DNA from: CAYUIS01 sp964444825
GTDB lineage: Bacteria; Chloroflexota; Anaerolineae; B4-G1
DNA length: 25,935 nt
Assembly: GCA_964444825.1 (NCBI GenBank)
Contig: CAYUIS010000067.1
Location: forward strand, 1 to 25,935
Direction: 5' to 3'
Shown: positions 16,934 to 24,241 of the stretch, in pieces
Numbering within the stretch: the stretch's first letter is position 1
Layout of the letters: each line of letters starts with the position of its first letter
The notes under the pieces: model-generated
What the model saw: the letters and a program-made list of their open reading frames with translations, nothing else
What the model was told of the DNA's origin: nothing
Databases searched by the model: none
Program-made: the position numbers and the translations under genes

Positions 16934-17740
16934 TCAAAGACCTGGAATCAGCCGCTGCGCATTTCGAGAATAGAGCTTTTCCAGAACGTCGTCCGGCAGA
17001 CCGGCCCCATCCACCTTCCAATTCCCCTGAACGGGGAAACCTGGATACTCGATCTGCTCTTCTTTTGACTCGAAAAAGCGCCAATGGGCGTCGTAGAAAC
17101 GCTTGAGCTCCGCCAAATCCTCCTGGTCCCGTGGTTCAAAGGCATCCCACCCGAGCGTCAAATCGGTGCCAAAGATCACGCGATCCTGGTGTTTGAGAAA
17201 AAACGCCCGTACCTCATCCGCCGGATGGCGGCCGATCTCGCCGATGCGGGCGGTCGTATCCACGAAAAAGTTGGGATAACGCGCCAGACATCCGTCCACG
17301 TATGCCAGGTCCTCCGGGTAGTTGCCCAGGTGCGCGCCAATAAAGACCGTGCCAGGGTGTCGCTCGAAAACACGGTTACGCTGCGCCAGCAGGGTATCGT
17401 GATCGGGGAATTCTGGCCCGCCGAAATGCCAGTCAGGATGCAACTGCAGTTCATCCCAGCGCTCGTTCTCCCTATTCAGCGGCTCAAAAAAGGCCACCGG
17501 ATCGGCGGTGTGGATGAGCACGGGCACACCCAGCTCGCCAGCCCTGGCCCACAGTGGATCGAGACGCGCGTCATCCACAGGGATAAGGTGACCCTCGGCG
17601 TCTTTGTGCCGCAGTCCCAGCTCCTTAAAGATCTTGAGGCCGCCAGCCCCGGCTTCCACTTTGCGTTCCAAATCCTGGGCCATACGCTCGCCAAAGCCAG
17701 GCGCGACGTCGTCAAAGTCGGGGGTGGGAAAGTAGATCAG
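16934..17740 (-). CDS. Amidohydrolase-2-type metal hydrolase, 5' end lost in gap
   Basis: 268 C-terminal residues; the start lies in the N run. The sequence has the amidohydrolase_2 (PF04909-type) TIM-barrel pattern: GAGGLKIFKELGLR (Lys on strand 4), VLIHTADP (metal or substrate His), FIGAHLGNYPEDL and FGTDLTLGWD (catalytic Asp). These barrels act as hydrolases, decarboxylases or sugar-lactonases. A sugar-cluster role such as lactone or acid hydrolysis is possible but not shown. The N-terminal HxH metal motif would be in the missing part, so activity cannot be checked. It lies between the Gfo/Idh/MocA gene and galactokinase in the same direction. Confidence 0.8.
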   Translation of the reverse strand: MIYFPTPDFDDVAPGFGERMAQDLERKVEAGAGGLKIFKELGLRHKDAEGHLIPVDDARLDPLWARAGELGVPVLIHTADPVAFFEPLNRENERWDELQLHPDWHFGGPEFPDHDTLLAQRNRVFERHPGTVFIGAHLGNYPEDLAYVDGCLARYPNFFVDTTARIGEIGRHPADEVRAFFLKHQDRVIFGTDLTLGWDAFEPRDQEDLAELKRFYDAHWRFFESKEEQIEYPGFPVQGNWKVDGAGLPDDVLEKLYSRNAQRLIPGL

Positions 17741-17840
17741 NNNNNNNNNNNNNNNNNNNNNNNNNNNNNNNNNNNNNNNNNNNNNNNNNNNNNNNNNNNN
17801 NNNNNNNNNNNNNNNNNNNNNNNNNNNNNNNNNNNNNNNN
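17741..17840. other. Assembly gap, 100 N, true missing sequence likely
   Basis: Exactly 100 Ns, a standard placeholder for unknown length. The two flanks share no visible overlap, unlike the other gap. Both adjoining minus-strand genes are cut: the oxidoreductase loses its C-terminus and the amidohydrolase its N-terminus. Any reading frame that runs through the Ns is meaningless. Confidence 0.95.
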
Positions 17841-18816
17841 GCGCCGCGCAGACGATGGCCGTGTTGCGCAGGCCATCTTCCCCGGTAGGCGTAGGCTCCC
17901 AATCGTTGATGACACAATCGGCAAAGTACCTGATGCTTTCCACCGCAAACCCCTTTTGATAGCCAAACACAACGGGAAGGCCGAGAACGTCAGGAAACGC
18001 CGCCCGACCGGTGTATTTCTCCAGCGCCCGATTGTGGGTCGTGTCTACCGAAGCCGAACCCTGTGTGCCAACGAGCCGCAGCTTAAAGTCAACCACGCTC
18101 GGCTCGCTGTTGGGCAATATCCAACAGTTCTCGACAAAGGCCACCCCGCCGTTCGCAAACTCGAGCGTCGTCTCAAAAAAGTCTGGCGTGTCTATGCCAC
18201 GCTCAACCAACACCCTCGAGCGCGAGACAGAATACACGCGCGTGACCTCGCTGCCCATCAGCCAGCACACCAGGTCGATCAGGTGACTGCCCGTGAACCA
18301 GATGGTGGCCGAGCGGTCTGCCCAACGCAGCATCTCTGTCGGCACAAAGATCGTGTTGTTCAGTCGCGCGTTGATCAGGACCGGCTCTCCTAGCTCACCC
18401 TCGTCGAGGCTTTGCCTGAGCTGGTTGAACGGCGGGTTCCAGCGATTGTGGAAATCGACCATCAGCTTGACCCCTGCCCCGTCGGCGGCAGCGATGACGG
18501 CCCGGCAATCCGCCACCGTCAGTGCCAGAGGCTTTTCCATCAGTATGTCCTTGCCGGCCTCGGCCGCCGCCACACCGATTTCGGTGTGAACATAGTCGGG
18601 CGTGGCCACTGTCACCGCATCGACCTCTTTATTGGCCAGGAGCTCCCGGTAGTCCGTATACGAGTTCCGTGCACCATACTTTTCCGCGATCTCGACCGCG
18701 CGCTCTGCGTTCACGTCGCAGACCGCTACCAACTGCGCCCCGGGATGGGTCGAGTAGGTCAGGGCGTGATACTCACCCCACAGGCCGGTTCCGATCACGC
18801 CAAATCCTTTGCCCAT
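17841..18816 (-). CDS. Gfo/Idh/MocA-family NAD(P)-dependent oxidoreductase, 3' end lost in gap
   Basis: 325 residues are present; the C-terminus runs into the N gap. The N-terminal Rossmann fold has GVIGTGLWG (GxGxxG at 9-14), VAVCDVN as the second strand, and the family EKP motif MEKPLALT (E94-K95-P96), followed by VDFHNRWNPPF. Members oxidise or reduce sugars, inositols and their acids. ATG at 18816 is preferred: an AAGGAGG site lies seven bases upstream, whereas the ATG at 18822 falls within that site's spacing. Only about ten to thirty residues should be missing. It may process a sugar made by the GH enzymes. The product of the reaction cannot be named. Confidence 0.9.
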
Positions 18817-18901
18817 GGTCATTCCTCCTTCCACAGATAGCGTACTGTCCGCTCCCACACCGTCACAGTCTCAGCGCCGCTCTGAAAGTCCCGCAGTTGT
18901 A

Positions 18902-20830
18902 TCACTCTATCAGACCTCGACCGCTCTGCTGCATCTCCACGACCTGTAACATGCAGTCGAGCGACTGCTCGCCCATGTAGACGGTGCCCATCGAGTCAAA
19001 ACTGGCAGGCTCACCATAGTCATCGCGAGCCAACCACGGGTCCGCGACGCGCTCGTGAGTGGCCCCCACCAAGTCGCCCTCCGGTACCTGCGTCCAAAAG
19101 ATGCCCTGCAGCACGCGCTCGTAGAGCTCGCGGAACAAGGGAGCCCCGGTGCACTTGTAGAGCCGCCACAGGCACTCCACCTTCCGGTTTTGATAGCAGT
19201 AGATCGAGTATTGGACAAAGTGCTGCTGCTCCGCCGATGCACACTGTGTCGGATTCCTGACCCAGCTCAACTGCTTGGGACACCACCAGAGGAAGGAAAG
19301 ATAAACATCGGCCACGGCGCGCGCCAGGCACTCGTCGTCCTGGGTGCGATCGTATTTGTCGAGCCAGTACTCGATCACACCCCAGATGCTGGCCTCCTCC
19401 AGTTCATCCGGCGGGAGGTCGGGGTGATGACCGGTGAACCGGAAACGGGCCTCGACGTCGTCGCGCACATATTGTTCAAGTTGCTGCGCGAAAGCCTTAT
19501 ACTTGAGATCAGCGGTGATGTCGCCAATAATCGGCAAGGCAGGGAGCGCACGACCGGATGTGGCCGACATGGACTTGTGCCCGGTCTCGATATCCACCTT
19601 CTGGGGCAGCCCACCATCTGGATTCCGCTGCCGCATCGCCCAGTTCACGGCCGCAACCGCCGCCTCGTACCATTCCCGACGGTCGAGTCCCTCGTGATCC
19701 CGGACCCGTTTCCAGGTCTGAAGCATATAGCGGGCGATATAGACATTCAGGTCGGGCTTGTAGCCGAGGTTCCCGCCCCGATCGTCGCTGTCAAAGGCAC
19801 GCTTGCCCAGATCATAAGCCGTGTGCATCGCCCCGTAATGGATACTCGACCAGTCGGTCTCCTGTGCGCCGAGCACAAAATCCATCTGCTCGAAACACCG
19901 CTCCCGCCACAAGGAATCGCCCGTTCTCTCGTACAGCAGGTATTCAAAGTACGCACTCAGCGGCTGCTCACCGATGTAGACAAAATTGGATTCCGGGTCG
20001 CCCTCCTCCAGCTTGTATCCAATGCCGGGGTTCCACAACGTCGTATTGCGTCGCCCGGTCAGGAACAGCGCCAACGCCTCATCCTCGCTCCGCACGTGGA
20101 GCCGCTCAACGGCGAACTCGTTGAGAGCGACCCACTGCTGCACCAGTGACGTGATCGTCTCCACACCGTCGCCTCCGTTGCTGAACACGAGCTGCAGCGG
20201 CCAGGCGTACTCCACACCCTTCCGTAGGCCACCGGCCCCCACGCAGAACTGGGGCGGAACCACCCCGTCAGTGAAAAAGAACCCACAATCGCCGGTCCAG
20301 GTGGTGGGGTTGAGATAGTCGAACTGTAGATCAAGACCAAAGAGCAGCGCCAGGGAGAGGTCATCCCGGTAGAGCAGCGCTGCGGGGACACCGACGTAGG
20401 TCAACCGGGGCTCGGCCACGGCCTTGGCATCCTCGGCGAACGGGTAGAGGTGACAACTCCAGGTGTGGGCGTATCCAGCCTGGTAGGCAAACCCGACCTC
20501 CCAGCCCGATAGGTCCTCGTCCGTTGAAAAGCCGTATTCGATCCGGGCCGCCTTGAGACTCTCGGGCATTGATATCGTGACCCGGAAGCTGAACGTCACT
20601 CCCTCTACAGCCGCCTCGCCAGAGAACTGGGCCGTGGTTTCATCGACCCGCCCACCCGTTCCACAGCACAGCCAGCGCTCCTCACCGGTGGCGATGTTTC
20701 GGAGGAGGAGAAACCCCTGCTCCAGAGGGCTTTCCACCAGCACACCACTGACGGTGATCGAGCCGCAGGCGTAGCCATCCGGTCCCTCGGCAAAGGACCA
20801 TTTGATACCCGCATCGTTCACTAGAATCAT
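18902..20830 (-). CDS. Unrecognised protein, six-hairpin glycosidase-like (642 aa)
   Basis: 642 residues with no signal peptide and no family I can name. The first ~250 residues are beta-rich with aromatic and Gly residues (WSFAEGPDGYACGS, FCVGAGGLRKGVEYAWPLQ), suggesting a beta-sandwich. The remainder is helical with repeating aromatic helices (YLLYERTGDSLWRERCFEQMDF, WYEAAVAAVNWAMRQRNPDGG, YWLDKYDRTQDDECLARAVADVYL), as in (alpha/alpha)6 barrels. Sandwich plus six-hairpin is the layout of several glycoside hydrolases and lyases. NPDGGLPQKVD and DELEEAS carry candidate acids. The start at 20830 lies five bases after the SIS-2 stop; the open frame to 20953 overlaps that gene. Co-transcription with SIS-2 and Gfo/Idh/MocA supports a carbohydrate role; enzymatic activity is inference. 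Confidence 0.75.
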   Translation of the reverse strand: MILVNDAGIKWSFAEGPDGYACGSITVSGVLVESPLEQGFLLLRNIATGEERWLCCGTGGRVDETTAQFSGEAAVEGVTFSFRVTISMPESLKAARIEYGFSTDEDLSGWEVGFAYQAGYAHTWSCHLYPFAEDAKAVAEPRLTYVGVPAALLYRDDLSLALLFGLDLQFDYLNPTTWTGDCGFFFTDGVVPPQFCVGAGGLRKGVEYAWPLQLVFSNGGDGVETITSLVQQWVALNEFAVERLHVRSEDEALALFLTGRRNTTLWNPGIGYKLEEGDPESNFVYIGEQPLSAYFEYLLYERTGDSLWRERCFEQMDFVLGAQETDWSSIHYGAMHTAYDLGKRAFDSDDRGGNLGYKPDLNVYIARYMLQTWKRVRDHEGLDRREWYEAAVAAVNWAMRQRNPDGGLPQKVDIETGHKSMSATSGRALPALPIIGDITADLKYKAFAQQLEQYVRDDVEARFRFTGHHPDLPPDELEEASIWGVIEYWLDKYDRTQDDECLARAVADVYLSFLWWCPKQLSWVRNPTQCASAEQQHFVQYSIYCYQNRKVECLWRLYKCTGAPLFRELYERVLQGIFWTQVPEGDLVGATHERVADPWLARDDYGEPASFDSMGTVYMGEQSLDCMLQVVEMQQSGRGLIE

Positions 20831-20835
20831 CCCAT

Positions 20836-21888
20836 TCACAGCTCCACCACAGCCGTCAGGTTCTGTGGCCGGTCCGGATCCAATCCCTTCGCCACCGCCC
20901 GGTGATAGGCCAGGCGCTGCAACGCGGGCAGGTATAGCGGCCCGCGCTCCCACTCATCCAGGCCGCTGCGCAGTTCGATCGTATGGCCGGCCTGCCAGCC
21001 GGTGAAAGCCGAGCCGTCCTCGACCAGCGCCAGCGTGCGGGCCCCCAATCCCTCCATGTCTTTCAGCACGTCGAGTTCCTCCGCCAGGCCCGTGTCCGAG
21101 ACAAGCCCAACGACCAACGTACGTTCGTTCACCATTGACATCGGCCCGTGGCGGAACTCTAGCGAATGGTAGGCCTCGGAATAGGAAAGCGACATCTCCT
21201 TCACCTTGAGCATCGCCTCATTGGCCAGACCATAGAGCGGGCCTTCACCGAGGAAAAAGATACGCTCTGTGTTCAGGTCCGCTCCCAACCGCCGAGGTAG
21301 GTCGCCCAGCCTATCCACGAGATCGTGCAGCGCATCAGGAAGCTGATGCAAACGCTCCAGCATCTCCCCGTCGTGGGCAAGGGTAGCGGTCAAACCCAGG
21401 ATAAGCAACACCATGCTGGCGAAAGAGCGGGTCTGGGCAATGGATCGCTCCTGCGCATCCGGAGCCGCCAATACAAAGCCGGCCTGCTGCGCCAGTTGAC
21501 TTTCGGGATGGCAGGTGACGGCCAGGGCGGGTGCAGCACCGAGTTCCTGAAAACGTTCCAACGCTCGCAGCGTCTCCGTCGTCGTCCCGGAACGGGATAC
21601 CGCGACGAGCAGCGTCCGGTCTTTCAGGACCGTGTCAGGAAAGAGCCACAGCTCGGAAGCCGGACAGGCGCGAGCAGAGATGCCGGACCGATGAGCGATC
21701 ATCGCTGCGGCGGTCTGAGCCAGGTAGTGCGTGGACCCGCATCCTACGACGAGGATCTGGTCAAAGTCGGTTTGATCGAAAAAGTCTGCGAGTCCCTCCC
21801 GGTCGAATTCAAAGGCATCCAATGTCGCCCGCCAGACCTGAGGTTGGCTGACGATCTCCTGCCAGGTGTGCGACTCTTCCGCTTTCAT
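20836..21888 (-). CDS. SIS-domain sugar-phosphate isomerase/deaminase 2 (AgaS/GlmS-C-like)
   Basis: 350 residues, two SIS domains, same layout as the paralogue at 9912-10967: VGCGSTHYLAQ, VSRSGTTTETLRA, and EAYHSLEFRHGPMSMVNERTLVVG. No glutaminase domain, so it is an isomerase or deaminase of a (possibly amino) sugar 6-phosphate. The ATG overlaps the DeoR-2 stop in an ATGA arrangement, so the two are translationally coupled. Both SIS copies keep the same residues in the visible phosphate loops, suggesting both are active. Different substrates, or the same substrate under different control, cannot be separated from sequence. Confidence 0.9.
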   Translation of the reverse strand: MKAEESHTWQEIVSQPQVWRATLDAFEFDREGLADFFDQTDFDQILVVGCGSTHYLAQTAAAMIAHRSGISARACPASELWLFPDTVLKDRTLLVAVSRSGTTTETLRALERFQELGAAPALAVTCHPESQLAQQAGFVLAAPDAQERSIAQTRSFASMVLLILGLTATLAHDGEMLERLHQLPDALHDLVDRLGDLPRRLGADLNTERIFFLGEGPLYGLANEAMLKVKEMSLSYSEAYHSLEFRHGPMSMVNERTLVVGLVSDTGLAEELDVLKDMEGLGARTLALVEDGSAFTGWQAGHTIELRSGLDEWERGPLYLPALQRLAYHRAVAKGLDPDRPQNLTAVVEL

Positions 21889-22676
21889 TGCGCTTCTCCA
21901 TTCGCTTCTGCCACGGTAACCCGAATTCCCAGTTCCTCCAGATGAGCGACGAACTTGGCGTCAACTTCCGGATCGGTCACGAGCATAGTTATCCGCTCCA
22001 CCGGCGCAATGTAGGCCGAGGCAACCTTGCCGAACTTGGTGTGGTCGGCCACCACGATCAGCTCTGGGGCCATCTCGATGATGGTGCGGTCGGTCATCAC
22101 CTCCGGCAAAAAGTCGTTGCTCATGCCCTCTTCCAGGCTGATAGCCCGCATGCCCAGGATGACCTTATCCACCCGAACCTCGCGCAGGGCCTGTTCCGTG
22201 ATGTGTCCCACCAAGGATAGCTCCGAAGCGCGCAGCATGCCCCCCGTTACGACGATGGTCACCTCTTTGGCAGCGGCCAGCTCGGTGGCCACGGTGAGGG
22301 CATTGGTAACCACGGTCAAGCCCTTGCGATCCACCAGGAGACGGGCGACGTGAGCCGTCGTGGATCCCGACCCGATAAAGACCGAGTCCCCGTCTGAAAC
22401 CAAAGCAGCAGCGGCACGCCCGATGCACGTTTTGCAGTGTTCCGCCTGTATCATACGCTTGACCACCGGAGACTCGGGAGGGGCAGGGACGGCCGCCACC
22501 GCTCCCCCGTGTGCCCGACGCAGCGCCCCCTGTCCGGCCAGCTCGCGCAGATCGCGCCGGATGGTGACCTCGCTGACATCAAAGCGACGGCTCAGATCGA
22601 TCACGGTGACCTGTCTGTGGTCGCGAAGCGTCTCCAGGATTTGTTGCTGGCGCTCTTCCTTCAACGCAATAGTCAT
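21885..22676 (-). CDS. DeoR/GlpR-family sugar-metabolism repressor 2
   Basis: 263 residues, paralogue of DeoR-1. The winged helix-turn-helix reads VTVIDLSRRFDVSEVTIRRD, nearly the same in the recognition helix (SEVTIRRD is identical), so both regulators may bind similar sites. The effector domain has GSGSTTAHVARLL, TNALTVATELAAAKE and ADHTKFGK. ATG at 22676 is chosen over an upstream GTG at 22694 because it has a GGAG site and aligns exactly with the start of DeoR-1. It is the first gene of the catabolic module and is divergent from the ferredoxin gene. Confidence 0.93.
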   Translation of the reverse strand: MTIALKEERQQQILETLRDHRQVTVIDLSRRFDVSEVTIRRDLRELAGQGALRRAHGGAVAAVPAPPESPVVKRMIQAEHCKTCIGRAAAALVSDGDSVFIGSGSTTAHVARLLVDRKGLTVVTNALTVATELAAAKEVTIVVTGGMLRASELSLVGHITEQALREVRVDKVILGMRAISLEEGMSNDFLPEVMTDRTIIEMAPELIVVADHTKFGKVASAYIAPVERITMLVTDPEVDAKFVAHLEELGIRVTVAEANGEAQ

Positions 22677-22724
22677 ATCATCTCCATATACCACAGGCTA
22701 TGCATATCACGAACACACGCGACT

Positions 22725-22753
22725 ATTTTATCACAATCAAGCTTCAGAGTCAA
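22725..22753 (-). promoter_or_regulatory. Sigma70 promoter of DeoR-2/catabolic module
   Basis: On the minus strand TTGACT (22748-22753) and TAAAAT (22725-22730) are separated by exactly 17 bases. A GATTGTGATA element (22729-22738) overlaps the -10 box, matching the GATTATGATA at the same offset in the DeoR-1 promoter. Both regulators may therefore act at this shared site. Confidence 0.8.
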
Positions 22754-22889
22754 GGATTTCGGTCTCATTTGATCATAGTTGACCATATAACGATCATCTC
22801 CAGGGGGCGCGAGCGTTTCGCTGGCTGGTCGAAGCAGAACATCTTGTGCAAAGGGCTGGATTCGCCCAGGTTCAGAAGACTGACCATGA

Positions 22890-22918
22890 TTGCGGTTGCC
22901 GACGAGCCATGATAAGAT
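22890..22918 (+). promoter_or_regulatory. Possible promoter of the ferredoxin gene
   Basis: TTGCGG (22890-22895) and TAAGAT (22913-22918) are 17 bases apart, 27 bases before the GTG start of the polyferredoxin gene. The match to consensus is moderate. The 270 bases between the divergent genes otherwise hold the DeoR-2 promoter and a pair of GATCAT repeats. Confidence 0.45.
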
Positions 22919-22945
22919 TGCCCACTATCTGATCTGGAGGTCAAA

Positions 22946-23716
22946 GTGGCCAAAATCAAGCAGTTGCCGACACGGCAGAGAATCAGGAAGGCGCTACTGT
23001 TTGCGTCCCTTCTAGTCTTTCCCGTCACGCTCTACTATTTCTCTCCCGCCCTCATTATGCAGGGCGCCTCGGAGGGCATTGTCAACGGAAGTTTTATCGT
23101 CTTTGGGCTGATGTTCGTGGCCTCCCTGTTCGTGGGGAGGCTGTGGTGTGGCTGGGCGTGTCCGGCCGGTGCGCTACAGGAATTCGGGCAGCCGATCAAC
23201 AATAAGCCAACGCCCGGTGGCAAGTTCAACTGGATCAAGTGGGCTATCTGGATTCCCTGGATTGGCGCCATCGCTGCGCTGGCCATCGGCGCTGGCGGTT
23301 TCCATACGGTGAACCCGTTCTATCAGTTGGAGACCGGCGTCACCATGACCCTGCCGCTGGATGGCGGAGGCCCACCCTGGTTCATGATCTACTACATCAT
23401 CATCGCCCTTTTCCTCCTCCTGGCCGTCATCTTTGGTCGACGAGCAAGCTGCCACATCATCTGCTGGATGGCTCCGTTTATGATTCTGGGCCGCAAGATC
23501 CGAAACGCTGCCCGCTGGCCATCGCTGCGCCTCAAGGCCGCACCTGAGCAGTGCACAGACTGCCAGAGATGTACCCGAGAGTGTCCGATGAGCTTGGACG
23601 TCAATCAGATGGTTCAAAGGGCGGATATGGAGGACAGTGAGTGCATTCTATGCGGGAGTTGCGTGGATGGCTGCCCTCAGGACGCTATCTGCTTCTCCTT
23701 CAGCGCCGGCAGGTAA
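22946..23716 (+). CDS. Membrane polyferredoxin, NapH/Fer4_5-type
   Basis: 256 residues. About four transmembrane segments lie in residues 15-165. The first Fer4_5-type motif CGWACPAGALQEF (C68, C72) follows the second helix, and a second CHIICWMAPFMILGRK (C169, C173) follows the fourth. The C-terminus carries two classical 4Fe-4S sets, CTDCQRCTRECP (C203, 206, 209, 213) and CILCGSCVDGCP (C233, 236, 239, 243). It should pass electrons across or along the membrane, as NapH, NosR and CcoG relatives do; its redox partner is not in the window. The start is GTG with a GGAGG site. A 61-residue membrane protein gene follows 31 bases later. Confidence 0.88.
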   Translation: MAKIKQLPTRQRIRKALLFASLLVFPVTLYYFSPALIMQGASEGIVNGSFIVFGLMFVASLFVGRLWCGWACPAGALQEFGQPINNKPTPGGKFNWIKWAIWIPWIGAIAALAIGAGGFHTVNPFYQLETGVTMTLPLDGGGPPWFMIYYIIIALFLLLAVIFGRRASCHIICWMAPFMILGRKIRNAARWPSLRLKAAPEQCTDCQRCTRECPMSLDVNQMVQRADMEDSECILCGSCVDGCPQDAICFSFSAGR

Positions 23717-23747
23717 CCACAATCGGTTCTAAAACAGGAGGTGACCC

Positions 23748-23933
23748 GTGATACCAGGGATTATACTTTTCGTTCTCGCTGCAGCCTGGACCCTGTCATA
23801 TCTGTGGCTCAACCAGGAGGTGGTCAGCCAAGGCAAGCGCCGTTGGGTAGACCCTCACTGGTTCCGCGGCAGTAGCTACCTCAAGATCGGTTGGGATTGG
23901 GTCAAGACCGCGTTGACCAAGGGACTTAGCTAA
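23748..23933 (+). CDS. Small single-span membrane protein, unknown
   Basis: 61 residues from a GTG start with a strong AGGAGGT site seven bases upstream. Residues 3-21 form one hydrophobic helix (IPGIILFVLAAAWTLSYLW); the rest is basic and aromatic (RRWVDPHWFRG, YLKIGWDWVKTALTKG). I do not recognise the family. The short distance and shared direction suggest it is co-expressed with the polyferredoxin and might be a small subunit or assembly partner. It is too short for safe identification, but the ribosome site and reading frame support that it is real. Confidence 0.7.
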   Translation: MIPGIILFVLAAAWTLSYLWLNQEVVSQGKRRWVDPHWFRGSSYLKIGWDWVKTALTKGLS

Positions 23934-24115
23934 TCACCGAGCTTCGCTTATCTTGTGAGCCTGATCCTGAGCCAGCGATGGCCTCGCGAAGCCAAGACCA
24001 AGACCGACCACCACTCCAATTCTCTGTGCAGTATGCATGTTATGCTTGATGAGTTTTGTCAGTCAACCAGGGTAATTAAGTCATTTGTCGCACGTCACTC
24101 AGTCATCTGACATAG

Positions 24116-24143
24116 AAAAGACCGTCGTGAAGACGGTCTTTTT
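24116..24143 (+). terminator. Strong intrinsic terminator
   Basis: Perfect 11-bp stem: 24116-24126 (aaaagaccgtc) pairs with 24132-24142 (gacggtctttt), 5-base loop, followed by Ts on the plus strand. The A-run on the other side also allows termination from the opposite direction. It ends the polyferredoxin/small-protein transcript. Confidence 0.92.
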
Positions 24144-24191
24144 GCATGGGTCGAAATGTGTCTTGTGACCGATGCGCGCCGCACTGAAGGA

Positions 24192-24200
24192 TGGTACAAT
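24192..24200 (+). promoter_or_regulatory. Extended -10 promoter element of receiver gene
   Basis: TGG followed by TACAAT (24195-24200) fits an extended -10 (TGnTATAAT) element, 41 bases before the ATG at 24242. No good -35 box is seen at 17 bases upstream, as is common for extended -10 promoters. Confidence 0.45.
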
Positions 24201-24241
24201 GGCCCCCAACGCGAGCAATAGCGAAAGGGGAGCATTAAGGA

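Larger units (their letters stand above)
23934..24241. other. Intergenic region with terminator and start-proximal promoter
   Basis: About 308 bases between the small membrane protein and the receiver gene. It holds the intrinsic terminator at 24116-24143 and an extended -10 element at 24192-24200. In 23934-24115 I see no open frame with a ribosome site, no tRNA-like fold and no strong repeat. Confidence 0.6.

Noticed and set aside
16896..17084. N-terminal extension of galactokinase
   Set aside because: It overlaps the amidohydrolase gene and adds 63 residues not found in the galactokinase family.
16934..17917. Open frames running through the N block at 17741-17840 on both strands
   Set aside because: Residues read as X come from placeholder Ns; the true genes on each side are separate families (amidohydrolase and Gfo/Idh/MocA) in different frames.
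20831..20953. Upstream extension of the 642-residue protein to 20953
   Set aside because: It overlaps the end of the SIS-2 gene and gives a Pro/Gly-rich leader with no ribosome site.
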